Source of the DNA: Actinopolymorpha cephalotaxi
GTDB taxonomy: Bacteria; Actinomycetota; Actinomycetes; Propionibacteriales; Actinopolymorphaceae
NCBI RefSeq assembly: GCF_013408535.1
Contig: NZ_JACBZA010000001.1
Location: forward strand, 930,001-994,000
DNA: 64,000 bases
Direction: 5' to 3'
Position 1 is the stretch's first letter; each line of letters starts with the position of its first letter. The position numbers and the translations under genes were made by a program. Positions 25,531-34,201 of this stretch are shown here, piece after piece. The notes beneath the pieces were generated by a model, which was given only the letters and a program-made list of their open reading frames with translations, had not been told where the DNA came from and ran no database searches.

Positions 25531-27507
25531 ATGGCCGTGGAGTCGTTGTTCCCCCGGCTGGAGCCCCTGCTACCGGCGGTACAGAAGCCGATCCAGTACG
25601 TCGGCGGTGAGCTCAACTCGACCGTCAAGGAGTGGGACTCCACCCAGGTCCGCTGGGCGCTGATGTATCCCGACGCCTACGAGGTGGGGCTGCCCAACCA
25701 GGGCGTGCAGATCCTCTACGAGGTGCTCAACGAACGCGACTGGATCCTGGCCGAGCGCACGTACTCCGTGTGGCCGGACATGGAGAAGGTGATGCGGGAC
25801 AACGCCATCCCGCAGTTCACCGTCGACGGGCACCGCCCGGTCGGTGCGTTCGACCTTCTCGGTGTGTCGTTCGCCACCGAACTCGGCTACACCAACCTGC
25901 TCACCGCGCTCGACCTGGCCGGCATCCCGCTGGAGGCCTGCGAGCGCACCGACGAGCATCCGATCGTGCTGGCCGGCGGCCACTCGGCGTTCAACCCCGA
26001 GCCGATCGCCGACTTCCTCGACGCCGCCGTCCTCGGCGACGGGGAGGAGGTCGTCCTCGCGATCAGCGAGGTGGTCCGGGAGTGGAAGGCCGAGGGAAGC
26101 CCGGGCGGGCGGGACGAACTGCTGTTCCGGCTGGCCGTGTCCGGCGGGGTCTACGTACCCAAGTTCTACGACGTCGACTATCTCCCCGACGGCCGGATCA
26201 AGCGGGTCGCCCCCAACCGCAGCGGCGTTCCGTCGCACGTCGTCAAGCACACGTTGATGGACCTCGACAAGTGGCCCTACCCCAAGCAACCGCTGGTCCC
26301 GCTGGCGGAGACGGTGCACGAGCGCTTCTCGGTGGAGATCTTCCGCGGGTGCACCCGCGGCTGCCGCTTCTGCCAGGCGGGGATGATCACCCGGCCGGTA
26401 CGCGAACGCAACATCTCCACGATCGGTGAGATGGTGCAGAACGGCGTGGAGGCGTCCGGCTTCGAGGAGGTCGGCCTGCTGTCGCTGTCCAGCGCCGACC
26501 ACTCCGAGATCGGCGAGGTGGCCAAGGGGCTGGCCGACAGGTACGAGGGAAGCAACGTCTCCCTGTCACTGCCGTCGACGCGGGTCGACGCGTTCAACGT
26601 CACGTTGGCCAACGAGCTTTCCCGGAACGGCCGCAGGTCCGGGTTGACGTTCGCGCCCGAGGGTGGCAGCGAGCGGTTGCGCAAGGTCATCAACAAGATG
26701 GTCAGCGAGGACGACCTCATCCGCACCGTCGCCACCGCGTACGCCAACGGCTGGCGGCAGGTGAAGCTGTACTTCATGTGCGGGCTGCCGACCGAGACCG
26801 ACGAGGACGTGCTCGCCATCGCCGACCTGGCCCAGCGGGTGATCGCCACCGGACGCGAGGTGTCCGGGCGCAACGACATCCGGTGCACGGTGTCCATCGG
26901 CGGGTTCGTGCCCAAGCCGCACACGCCGTTCCAGTGGGCCGCCCAGGAGTCCTGGGAGAACGTCGACTCCCGGCTGTCCAAGCTGAGGTCCGCGATCCGC
27001 AGCGACCGGAAGTACGGCAAGGCGATCGGGCTCCGCTACCACGACGGGCAGCCCTCGGTGGTCGAGGGACTGCTGTCCCGCGGTGACCGCCGGGTGGGCC
27101 GGGTGATCCGGTCTGTGTGGGCCGACGGCGGCCGGTTCGACGGCTGGAGCGAGCACTTCTCCTACGACCGGTGGGTGAAGGCGTGCGAGGAGGCACTGGC
27201 CGGCGAGCCCGTCGACCTCGACTGGTACACCACCCGCGAACGCGGCGAGACCGAGGTGCTCCCGTGGGACCACCTCGACGCCGGCCTGGACCGGGAGTGG
27301 CTGTGGGAGGACTGGCAGGACTCGCTGGACGAGGTGGAGGTCGAGGACTGCCGCTGGACGCCGTGCTTCGACTGCGGTGTCTGCCCGCAGATGGGTACGG
27401 AGATCCAGGTCGGCCCGACCGGGCAGAAGATGCTCCCCATCGTGGGGGTCTCCCAGACCCGGCAGGCCGAGCTCGTCGCCCCCGCCGGCAGCCGTGACTC
27501 CGGCTGA
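25531..27507 (+). CDS. TIGR03960 family B12-binding-type radical SAM protein
   Basis: 658 residues. An N-terminal region (1-~230) resembling a cobalamin-binding domain is followed by the radical SAM barrel with its [4Fe-4S] ligands C274, C278 and C281 in RGCTRGCRFCQAG. A further Cys cluster near the end (CRWTPCFDCGVC) could hold an auxiliary site. The reaction is not known to me. In many bacteria this gene is followed, as here, by the TIGR03936 gene and rne/rng. The ATG at 25531 is preferred; a GTG twelve bases upstream is in frame. Confidence 0.92.
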   Translation: MAVESLFPRLEPLLPAVQKPIQYVGGELNSTVKEWDSTQVRWALMYPDAYEVGLPNQGVQILYEVLNERDWILAERTYSVWPDMEKVMRDNAIPQFTVDGHRPVGAFDLLGVSFATELGYTNLLTALDLAGIPLEACERTDEHPIVLAGGHSAFNPEPIADFLDAAVLGDGEEVVLAISEVVREWKAEGSPGGRDELLFRLAVSGGVYVPKFYDVDYLPDGRIKRVAPNRSGVPSHVVKHTLMDLDKWPYPKQPLVPLAETVHERFSVEIFRGCTRGCRFCQAGMITRPVRERNISTIGEMVQNGVEASGFEEVGLLSLSSADHSEIGEVAKGLADRYEGSNVSLSLPSTRVDAFNVTLANELSRNGRRSGLTFAPEGGSERLRKVINKMVSEDDLIRTVATAYANGWRQVKLYFMCGLPTETDEDVLAIADLAQRVIATGREVSGRNDIRCTVSIGGFVPKPHTPFQWAAQESWENVDSRLSKLRSAIRSDRKYGKAIGLRYHDGQPSVVEGLLSRGDRRVGRVIRSVWADGGRFDGWSEHFSYDRWVKACEEALAGEPVDLDWYTTRERGETEVLPWDHLDAGLDREWLWEDWQDSLDEVEVEDCRWTPCFDCGVCPQMGTEIQVGPTGQKMLPIVGVSQTRQAELVAPAGSRDSG

Positions 27508-27541
27508 CCGGCTGACCGACCGGCCGGCGCGGGCCGACCGA

Positions 27542-27547
27542 TAGGGT
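27542..27547 (+). promoter_or_regulatory. -10 box before the TIGR03936 gene
   Basis: TAGGGT lies 10 bases upstream of the ATG at 27558, allowing a nearly leaderless transcript independent of the radical-SAM gene. Confidence 0.35.
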
Positions 27548-27557
27548 CTGCGGCGAT

Positions 27558-28352
27558 ATGAGCCGGACACCGAAGCCACCCGACCGCAACACCCCGCCGA
27601 CCGTGCAGCGGTTGCGCTTCCGGTACGCCAAGCGGGGACGGCTGCGCTTCACCAGTCACCGCGACTTCCAGCGGGCGCTGGAGCGTGCCGTCCGCAGGGC
27701 CGGCGTACCCATCGCGTACTCCGCCGGCTTCAGTCCGCATCCGAAGATCTCCTACGCGGGTGCCGCGCCGACCGGGGCCGCCAGTGAGGCGGAGTACGCC
27801 GAACTCGGTGTCGCCGTGCGTTGCGACCCGCAGGCGCTGCGTGCCGGGCTGGACGCCGCGCTGCCCGACGGGCTGGACGTGCTGGAGGTCGTCGAGGCGG
27901 GGTCGGGCGCGCTGGCGGACCGGCTGCAGGCCTCGTTCTGGGAGATCGCCTGCCCGGTGGAAGCCGCCGGCGACCTGGCCTCGGCGGTCGAGGCGTTCCT
28001 CGCCCGCGACGTAGTGGAGGTGGAGCGTCTCACCAAGAACGGACTTCGCGTATTCGACATTCGGGACGCCGTCCGGCGGCTCGACCTGACCCGGCCGGAA
28101 CCGGCCGCGGGCGCACCGTCCGGCGGTACGACCGACCTCTCGATTCCTTGTGCGATACTGCAGGTGGTCGTGCGGCACGGAACGCCCGCTGTGCGACCCG
28201 ACGACGTCCTCGCTGGGCTCCGCCTGGCGTCTGGGCTCGAGCTTCCGCCACCACATCGCATGACCCGGCGGAGCCAGGGCCCGTGGGACGAGGAGTCCGG
28301 CACCGTGGGCGACCCGCTGGCCCCCGACCGCGACGCTTCCGTCACCTCGTGA
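27558..28352 (+). CDS. TIGR03936 / DUF2344 radical-SAM-associated protein
   Basis: 264 residues. VQRLRFRYAKRGRLRFTSH and the GVPIAYSAGFSPHPKISYA segment are hallmark sequences of DUF2344, which in some bacteria is fused to the TIGR03960 radical SAM protein. The fusion implies a shared pathway, perhaps RNA modification given the constant link to rne/rng, but the function is not established. It follows the radical-SAM gene by 50 bases and has a basic C-terminal third. Confidence 0.9.
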   Translation: MSRTPKPPDRNTPPTVQRLRFRYAKRGRLRFTSHRDFQRALERAVRRAGVPIAYSAGFSPHPKISYAGAAPTGAASEAEYAELGVAVRCDPQALRAGLDAALPDGLDVLEVVEAGSGALADRLQASFWEIACPVEAAGDLASAVEAFLARDVVEVERLTKNGLRVFDIRDAVRRLDLTRPEPAAGAPSGGTTDLSIPCAILQVVVRHGTPAVRPDDVLAGLRLASGLELPPPHRMTRRSQGPWDEESGTVGDPLAPDRDASVTS

Positions 28353-28553
28353 GTGACAGGAGCCGTTGACGCGGTTGGGGACACCGATCGGGAGCGATGC
28401 CGTGGCGAAGGCGCCGTCGCGGTTCCGAAGCGAAGCTACGGCTCTCGCTCGGGACTGACAAGCGACTTACGTCGAGGCCGCCTGCCGGTGACCCTGACGA
28501 CCGACACAGGCCTCCGCGCGGCTCACCAGCCCGGGGGCTGACAGGAGACAGAC
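28353..28553 (+). promoter_or_regulatory. Leader of the RNase E gene
   Basis: A 201-base untranslated stretch before rne. TTGACG at 28366-28371 could be a -35 element, but no convincing -10 follows. RNase E genes in other bacteria are autoregulated through their 5' leader; here no specific structure is assigned. Confidence 0.25.
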
Positions 28554-31500
28554 TTGCTCGAAAACGAGCCCGGCGCCGAAACGGGCGCGACACCCGAACA
28601 CTCCGATCGACCCGCTGCCGACACCGGCGGCTCGCCGCCGCAGGCAGACGGCCCGCCGCAGGAGGCGGAGCCCACCACGCCGCGCCGCACCACCCGTAAG
28701 CGTGTGAGCCGGGCGAAGAAGGCTGCCGCCGCGCCGGCCGAGCCCGCCGCGGAAGCGGAGTCCCCGTCAGGTTCGGCTGATGGCTCAGCCGACAGTGCGA
28801 CCGACAGTGCGCCCGACGGCGTGACCGACGGTCCGGCCGAGGAGCAGAAGCCGGCGCCCCGTAAGCGAGCCGCCGCCAAGCGCACCCGGGCCAAGAAGGC
28901 CGCCGCCCCGAAGGACGATCAGCCGAAGCCGGATCAGGCGGACGACACTCCGCAGGAGAACGCCCAGCCGGAGACCTCCTCGCCGGCCGAGTCGGTGCCG
29001 GCCGAGTCGGTGCCGGCCGAGTCGGCGCCGGTCACAGGTGGCGAGCCGGCAGTGACCCAGCCCGCCGCGACCACCGAGGCACCGCCGGTGGTGGCCTTCC
29101 AGCCGCCGACCGTGCTGTTCCAGCCGCCGGCGATCGAGACCGCACCGACGGCTCCCGCCGCGAAGTCTCCTGCGGGAGAGCAGGCCGAGTCCGGCGAGCA
29201 GAAGCCGTCGCGGCGCCGGCGTACCCGCGGCGGGGCGGCCGCGGAAGCCGCCGAGCCGGCGGCCACCTCCGAGACCGCGGCGACCTCGGTGACCTCCGAG
29301 ACCGCGGACACCGACCAGCAGGACCGGCAGGACCAGGCCGCCGAGGCGGACAAGTCCGCCGACGGCGCCGGCAGGTCCACCCGCGGACGGCGTGGCCGCA
29401 AGGCCGAGCCCGTCGCGGAGGAACCCGACAGCGACGACTCCGACGACGGCGAGGAGTCCGAGGGCGGACGCCGTCGCCGTCGCCGTCGTGGCGGGCGCCG
29501 CAGGAACAAGACCGGCGCCGACGACGACTCCACCGACTCCACCTCCGACGACGGGGGCCAGGCCGGCACCGACGACGCGGGGGAGTCCCCGGAGTCGCAG
29601 GCGTCGGACGACTCCGAGGACGACGACTCCGACGAGGACGGTGGCGGCTCGCGTCGCCGCCGGCGCCGTCGCCGCCGTCGCGGTGAGTCCGCGGACGCCT
29701 CGCCCGACGACCCCGAGCACACCGTCGTCAAGGTGCGCGAACCCCGTAAGGGCGACGACGAGCCGAGCGCCCTGGAGGGCTCGACCCGGCTCGAGGCCAA
29801 GAAGCAGCGGCGGCGCGAGGGCCGGGAGGCCGGGCGCCGTCGTCCGCCGATCCTCACCGAGTCGGAGTTCCTGGCCCGCCGTGAGGCCGTCGAGCGCACG
29901 ATGGTGATCCGTCAGCAGCGTGACCGGACCCAGATCGCGGTGCTCGAGGACGACGTACTCGTCGAGCACTACGTCACCCGCGAGTCGCAGTCGTCGATGA
30001 TCGGCAACGTCTACCTCGGGCGGGTGCAGAACGTTCTGCCCAGCATGGAGGCGGCGTTCATCGACATCGGCCGCGGCCGCAACGCGGTGCTCTACGCGGG
30101 CGAGGTCGACTGGACCAGCCTGGGCCACGAGAACCAGCCCCGCCGGATCGAGCTCGCGCTCAAGTCTGGGCAGAGCGTGCTGGTCCAGGTCACCAAGGAC
30201 CCGATCGGCCACAAGGGTGCCCGGCTGACCAGCCAGGTGAGCCTGCCCGGCCGTTACCTCGTCTACGTACCCCACGGCTCGATGAACGGCATCAGCCGCA
30301 AACTTCCCGACACCGAGCGCAGCCGGCTCAAGGCACTGCTGAAGGACATCGTTCCCGACGAGGCGGGTGTGGTCGTACGCACCGCTGCCGAGGGCGCGAG
30401 CGAGGACGAACTCTCCCGCGACGTCGCCCGGCTGAAGGCTCAGTGGGAGGCGATCGAGAAGAAGACCGCCAACGGCCAGGCGCCCAACCTGCTCTCCGCC
30501 GAGCCCGACCTGCTGATCAAGGTCGTACGAGACCTGTTCACCGAGGACTTCGCCCGCCTGGTCGTCTCCGGTGACGAGGCCTGGGAGATGGTCGAGGGGT
30601 ACGTCGAGCACGTGGCGCCGCACCTCGCCGACCGGCTGGAACGCTGGGCGAAGCACGACGACGTGTTCACCTCGTTCCGGATCGAGGAGCAGATCGTGAA
30701 GGCTCTGGACCGGAAGGTGTGGCTGCCCTCCGGTGGTTCGCTGGTGATCGACCGCACCGAGGCGATGACCGTCATCGACGTCAACACCGGGAAGTTCACC
30801 GGCGCCGGTGGCAACCTCGAGGAGACCGTCACCCGGAACAACCTCGAGGCCGCCGAGGAGATCGTGCGCCAGCTCCGGCTGCGCGACATCGGCGGGATCA
30901 TCGTCGTCGACTTCATCGACATGGTGCTGGAGTCCAACCGCGACCTCGTGCTCCGCCGGCTGGTGGAGTGCCTCGGCCGCGACCGGACCAAGCACCAGGT
31001 GGCAGAGGTCACCTCGCTCGGCCTGGTCCAGATGACGCGTAAGCGGATCGGCACCGGCCTGCTGGAGTCGTTCAGCGAGCCGTGTGAGGCGTGCTCGGGA
31101 CGCGGCGTGAAGGTCCGCCTCGAGCCCGTCGAGGCGCCCTCGCAGCCCAGCGGTGAGGAGGAGCCCGGCCGGCGCTCCCGCCGTCGGCGCCGTGGTGGCG
31201 GCGGTGGCGGCAACGGCGTCGCCGAGCCGATCGACGCCGAGCCCGTGGACGCCGAGCCGGTCGAGGCGGAGTCCGTGGACGCCGAGCCGGTCGAGGCGGA
31301 GTCCGCCGAGGCTGTCCAGTCCGAGGCTGTCGAGTCCGAGGCTGTCGAGTCCGAGGCAGCCGAGGTCGGGTCGGAGTCCGAGGACGCGATCGCCGACAAG
31401 GCCGAAGCTGAGCAGCCGCAGGCCGAGCCGGCGGAATCCGCACCGGTTGTCGCCGCGCCGGCGAAGGCCGCACCGGTCAAGACCGTGCCGGTGGCCACAT

Positions 31501-31865
31501 GGGTGGACGTCGGAGCTACCCGTCCGGAGGCAGCCGAGCCCGCGTCCCCCGGGCCGGCGGTCGGCATGCCCGGAACGTCCGGTACGCCGGAAGCGTCGGG
31601 TACGCCACAGCCGGTCCAGGAAGCGCAGCCGGCCCAGGAGGCGCAGCCCACCCAGGAAGCGCAACCGACCCAGGACGCGGAGCCGGGGCAGGACGCGACC
31701 CAGGACGCACACGAGACGCAGGAGACACAGGAGGCGGCCCGCAACGGCGCGGAGCCCGCAGCCACGTCCGAGGAACCGTCCGGCGCCCCCGAGGAGGAGT
31801 CGCCGGAAGACTTCGGTGGCCGTCCCGCCCGTCGGCGCGGCCGCCGTCGGGTGTCCGCCGAGTAG
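28554..31865 (+). CDS. rne: Ribonuclease E/G
   Basis: 1103-residue endoribonuclease for mRNA decay and rRNA/tRNA processing. A TTG start with AGGAGACAGAC upstream opens an N-terminal extension of ~440 residues, rich in Ala/Pro/Glu/Asp with several Arg blocks. The S1 domain is at ~478-560 (MIGNVYLGRVQNVLPSMEAA), the DNase-I-like catalytic domain holds metal ligands D742 (VIDVNTGKF) and D786 (IVVDFIDM), and the zinc link is C844-EA-C847. A C-terminal extension (~855-1103) contains VEAE/VDAE and TQEAQP-type repeats and ends in a basic RRGRRRV tail. Disordered tails flanking a central catalytic core are usual for actinobacterial RNase E, which uses them to bind RNA and partners. Followed by rplU-rpmA-obgE as in other actinomycetes. 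Confidence 0.96.
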   Translation: MLENEPGAETGATPEHSDRPAADTGGSPPQADGPPQEAEPTTPRRTTRKRVSRAKKAAAAPAEPAAEAESPSGSADGSADSATDSAPDGVTDGPAEEQKPAPRKRAAAKRTRAKKAAAPKDDQPKPDQADDTPQENAQPETSSPAESVPAESVPAESAPVTGGEPAVTQPAATTEAPPVVAFQPPTVLFQPPAIETAPTAPAAKSPAGEQAESGEQKPSRRRRTRGGAAAEAAEPAATSETAATSVTSETADTDQQDRQDQAAEADKSADGAGRSTRGRRGRKAEPVAEEPDSDDSDDGEESEGGRRRRRRRGGRRRNKTGADDDSTDSTSDDGGQAGTDDAGESPESQASDDSEDDDSDEDGGGSRRRRRRRRRRGESADASPDDPEHTVVKVREPRKGDDEPSALEGSTRLEAKKQRRREGREAGRRRPPILTESEFLARREAVERTMVIRQQRDRTQIAVLEDDVLVEHYVTRESQSSMIGNVYLGRVQNVLPSMEAAFIDIGRGRNAVLYAGEVDWTSLGHENQPRRIELALKSGQSVLVQVTKDPIGHKGARLTSQVSLPGRYLVYVPHGSMNGISRKLPDTERSRLKALLKDIVPDEAGVVVRTAAEGASEDELSRDVARLKAQWEAIEKKTANGQAPNLLSAEPDLLIKVVRDLFTEDFARLVVSGDEAWEMVEGYVEHVAPHLADRLERWAKHDDVFTSFRIEEQIVKALDRKVWLPSGGSLVIDRTEAMTVIDVNTGKFTGAGGNLEETVTRNNLEAAEEIVRQLRLRDIGGIIVVDFIDMVLESNRDLVLRRLVECLGRDRTKHQVAEVTSLGLVQMTRKRIGTGLLESFSEPCEACSGRGVKVRLEPVEAPSQPSGEEEPGRRSRRRRRGGGGGGNGVAEPIDAEPVDAEPVEAESVDAEPVEAESAEAVQSEAVESEAVESEAAEVGSESEDAIADKAEAEQPQAEPAESAPVVAAPAKAAPVKTVPVATWVDVGATRPEAAEPASPGPAVGMPGTSGTPEASGTPQPVQEAQPAQEAQPTQEAQPTQDAEPGQDATQDAHETQETQEAARNGAEPAATSEEPSGAPEEESPEDFGGRPARRRGRRRVSAE

Positions 31866-31900
31866 GTCCGCGGGTGCCCGGTCCGAGCAGAACACCCGAC

Positions 31901-31934
31901 GCGGGTGCCCGGTGGCAGGTCCACCGGCGCCCGC
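31901..31934 (+). terminator. Hairpin after rne
   Basis: GCGGGTGCCCGGTGG (31901-31915) pairs with CCACCGGCGCCCGC (31921-31934) across the loop CAGGT, with one G-U pair and one bulged C. No long U tract follows, as is common in GC-rich genomes. It separates rne from the rplU promoter. Confidence 0.55.
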
Positions 31935-31948
31935 CGGGTGGCCCGGCT

Positions 31949-31978
31949 TTGATCCGCGCCGAGGGCCTGCGGTAGTCT
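31949..31978 (+). promoter_or_regulatory. Promoter of rplU-rpmA
   Basis: TTGATC (31949-31954), an 18-base spacer, and TAGTCT (31973-31978) form a good sigma-70/HrdB-type promoter. The transcript would begin near 31985, leaving a leader of about 80 bases before rplU. Confidence 0.6.
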
Positions 31979-32064
31979 GATCCGTCGGCGCGGTGTCCGC
32001 GCCATCTTCGCGCGTCCGTTCCCCGCGACGCGCTCCCGAACGTCCGAAGAGAGTGAGACCAGCG

Positions 32065-32376
32065 GTGTACGCGATCGTGCGCAGTGGCGGCCGGCAGCAC
32101 AAGGTGGCCGTCGGCGACGTCCTCGAGGTCAACCGACTGGCCGAGCAGACGGGTTCGACGGTGCAGCTTCCGGCCGTCCTCGTCGTCGACGGTGAGAGCG
32201 TCACGTCCGACGCCGCGGCGCTCGGCAAGGTCTCGGTGACCGCTGAGGTGCTCGGTGCCGCCAAGGGCCCGAAGATCCATATCCTGAAGTTCAAGAACAA
32301 GACCGGTTACCGCCGGCGCCAGGGCCACCGCCAGGCGCTGACCAAGGTCAAGGTCACCGACATCAAGCAGGGCTAG
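32065..32376 (+). CDS. rplU: 50S ribosomal protein L21
   Basis: 103 residues starting at the GTG at 32065 ([18 protein letters not shown] follows it directly). The C-terminal [16 protein letters not shown] is the conserved rRNA-binding motif of L21. AAGAGAGTGAG lies upstream as ribosome site. The upstream codons from 31993 are in frame but do not belong to the family. rpmA follows after 57 bases in the same transcript. Confidence 0.97.
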   Translation: MYAIVRSGGRQHKVAVGDVLEVNRLAEQTGSTVQLPAVLVVDGESVTSDAAALGKVSVTAEVLGAAKGPKIHILKFKNKTGYRRRQGHRQALTKVKVTDIKQG

Positions 32377-32433
32377 TCCGTCAGGCACCACCTCCGGACC
32401 AACCCACCGAATAAGACCAAGGGCTGACATCTC

Positions 32434-32688
32434 ATGGCACACAAGAAGGGCGCCTCGTCCTCGCGGAACGGGCGCGACTCCACCTCCAAGCGACTCGGTG
32501 TCAAGCGCTACGGCGGCCAGCTCGTCAACGCCGGTGAGATCATCGTCCGCCAGCGCGGCACCCACTTCCACCCGGGCTTCAACGTCGGGCGGGGCGGCGA
32601 CGACACGCTGTTCGCGCTGTCCGCGGGCACCGTGGAGTTCGGGAGCCGCCGCGGTCGTCGCACCGTCAGCATTCTCCCGAGCGCGTAA
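32434..32688 (+). CDS. rpmA: 50S ribosomal protein L27
   Basis: 84 residues, beginning [16 protein letters not shown], whose N-terminus reaches toward the peptidyl-transferase centre. [20 protein letters not shown] and RGTHFHPG are invariant L27 segments. No N-terminal cleavage extension of the Firmicutes type is present. Co-transcribed with rplU. Confidence 0.98.
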   Translation: MAHKKGASSSRNGRDSTSKRLGVKRYGGQLVNAGEIIVRQRGTHFHPGFNVGRGGDDTLFALSAGTVEFGSRRGRRTVSILPSA

Positions 32689-32712
32689 GCCACACCCGGA
32701 CACACATGGGGC

Positions 32713-32737
32713 GGGGCGGGCCATCTGGGCCCGCCCC
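32713..32737 (+). terminator. Terminator after rplU-rpmA
   Basis: A perfect 10-base stem GGGGCGGGCC / GGCCCGCCCC (32713-32722, 32728-32737) with loop ATCTG, followed by TTACCTGTTT. It lies 25 bases after the rpmA stop. Confidence 0.8.
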
Positions 32738-32744
32738 TTACCTG

Positions 32745-32772
32745 TTTGACCAGCAGTCTTTGACCAGCAGTC
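32745..32772 (+). repeat. Perfect 14-base tandem duplication upstream of obgE
   Basis: TTTGACCAGCAGTC occurs twice head to tail (32745-32758 and 32759-32772). Each copy contains TTGACC, a good -35 hexamer, so the duplication may set the obgE promoter; a -10 match downstream (around 32783) is weak. Confidence 0.7.
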
Positions 32773-32832
32773 GCGCGAGTGGCGTAGGCGGTTGGCTCCA
32801 GTAGAGCGGTTCCAGCAGGGAGGAGGTGCGCC

Positions 32833-34194
32833 GTGGCGGTCCCCACGTTCATCGACCGGGTGACGCTGCATGTGTCCGGCGGTGACGGCGGCCATGGCTG
32901 CGCCTCGGTCCACCGGGAGAAGTTCAAGCCTCTCGGCGGCCCGGACGGCGGCAACGGCGGCCGGGGCGGCAGCGTCGTCCTCGAGGTCGCTCCCAACCTC
33001 ACCACGCTGGCCGACTACTACCACGCACCCCACCGCCGGGCGGCCAACGGCCGGCCCGGCCAGGGCAGCAACCGCGCCGGTGCCGACGGTGAGGACCTCG
33101 TGCTGCGGGTGCCCGACGGCACGGTCGTGAAGACCACCGGGGGCGATGTGCTGATCGACCTGGTGGGCGCCGGGACGTCCTACGTCGTCGCCGCGGGCGG
33201 CAACGGCGGTCTGGGCAATGCCGCGCTGGCCTCGGCTCGCCGCCGCGCCCCGGGGTTCGCGCTTCTCGGCGAGCCCGGCGACCGCAGCAGCATCGTGCTG
33301 GAGCTCAAGCTCGTCGCCGACGTCGGGCTGGTCGGGTTTCCCAGTGCCGGCAAGTCCAGCCTGATCGCCGCGATGTCCCGGGCCCGGCCGAAGATCGCCG
33401 ACTACCCGTTCACCACGTTGGTGCCCAACCTCGGCGTGGTGACCGCGGGCGACACGACCTTCACCGTCGCCGACGTCCCCGGCCTGATCGAGGGCGCGAG
33501 CGAGGGAAGGGGCCTCGGCCACGAGTTCCTGCGCCACGTCGAGCGCTGCAGCGCGCTGTGCCACGTGATCGACTGCGCGACGATCGAGCCGGGCCGCGAC
33601 CCGCTGTCCGACCTGGACATCATCGAGGCCGAGCTCGCCGCGCACGGCGGGCTGGAGGACCGGCCGCGCCTCGTCGTACTCAACAAGGTCGACGTGCCCG
33701 ACGCCCACGACCTGGCCGAGATGGTGAAGCCCGAGCTCGCCGCGCGCGGGCTGCTCGTCTTCGAGGTGTCCGCGGCCACGCACGCCGGCCTGGTCGAGCT
33801 GTCGTACGCCATGGCACGTCTGGTCCAGGGCCGGCGCGCGAGCGCCGAACCGGCCGAGCCCACCCGGATCGTGATCCGTCCCCGGGCGGTCGACGAGTCC
33901 GACTTCACCATCAACCGTGAGGGCGAGGTGTGGCGGGTGCGCGGGCGCCGTCCCGAGCGGTGGGTACGCCAGACCGACTTCAGCAACGACGAGGCCGTCG
34001 GCTACCTCTCCGACCGGCTGAACCGGCTCGGCGTCGAGGACAAGCTCCGCAAGCTGGGCGCCCAGCGTGGCGACGCGGTGGCGATCGGCGAGGAGGACAA
34101 CGCCGTGGTGTTCGACTTCGACCCCAGCGTGGAGTCCGGCGCCGAACTGCTGCAGGGTCCACGAGGCAGCGATCCCCGGCTGGACGGCCGGTGA
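32833..34194 (+). CDS. obgE: Obg family GTPase (CgtA)
   Basis: 453-residue ribosome-associated GTPase needed for 50S maturation and linked to growth and stress control. The glycine-rich Obg fold spans 1-~158 ([17 protein letters not shown]). The G domain contains the P-loop GFPSAGKSS (168-176), switch [20 protein letters not shown] and NKVD. A C-terminal OCT domain (about 345-425) is followed by an acidic tail. The GTG start has a strong GGGAGGAGG site. It lies 7 bases before proB, as in many actinobacteria. Confidence 0.97.
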   Translation: MAVPTFIDRVTLHVSGGDGGHGCASVHREKFKPLGGPDGGNGGRGGSVVLEVAPNLTTLADYYHAPHRRAANGRPGQGSNRAGADGEDLVLRVPDGTVVKTTGGDVLIDLVGAGTSYVVAAGGNGGLGNAALASARRRAPGFALLGEPGDRSSIVLELKLVADVGLVGFPSAGKSSLIAAMSRARPKIADYPFTTLVPNLGVVTAGDTTFTVADVPGLIEGASEGRGLGHEFLRHVERCSALCHVIDCATIEPGRDPLSDLDIIEAELAAHGGLEDRPRLVVLNKVDVPDAHDLAEMVKPELAARGLLVFEVSAATHAGLVELSYAMARLVQGRRASAEPAEPTRIVIRPRAVDESDFTINREGEVWRVRGRRPERWVRQTDFSNDEAVGYLSDRLNRLGVEDKLRKLGAQRGDAVAIGEEDNAVVFDFDPSVESGAELLQGPRGSDPRLDGR

Positions 34195-34201
34195 CCGACC
34201 G

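Noticed and set aside
28785-32300. A 1171-codon minus-strand frame opposite rne
   Set aside because: Arg/Gly/Leu-rich shadow of the rne repeats, with no domain; rne itself is fully convincing.
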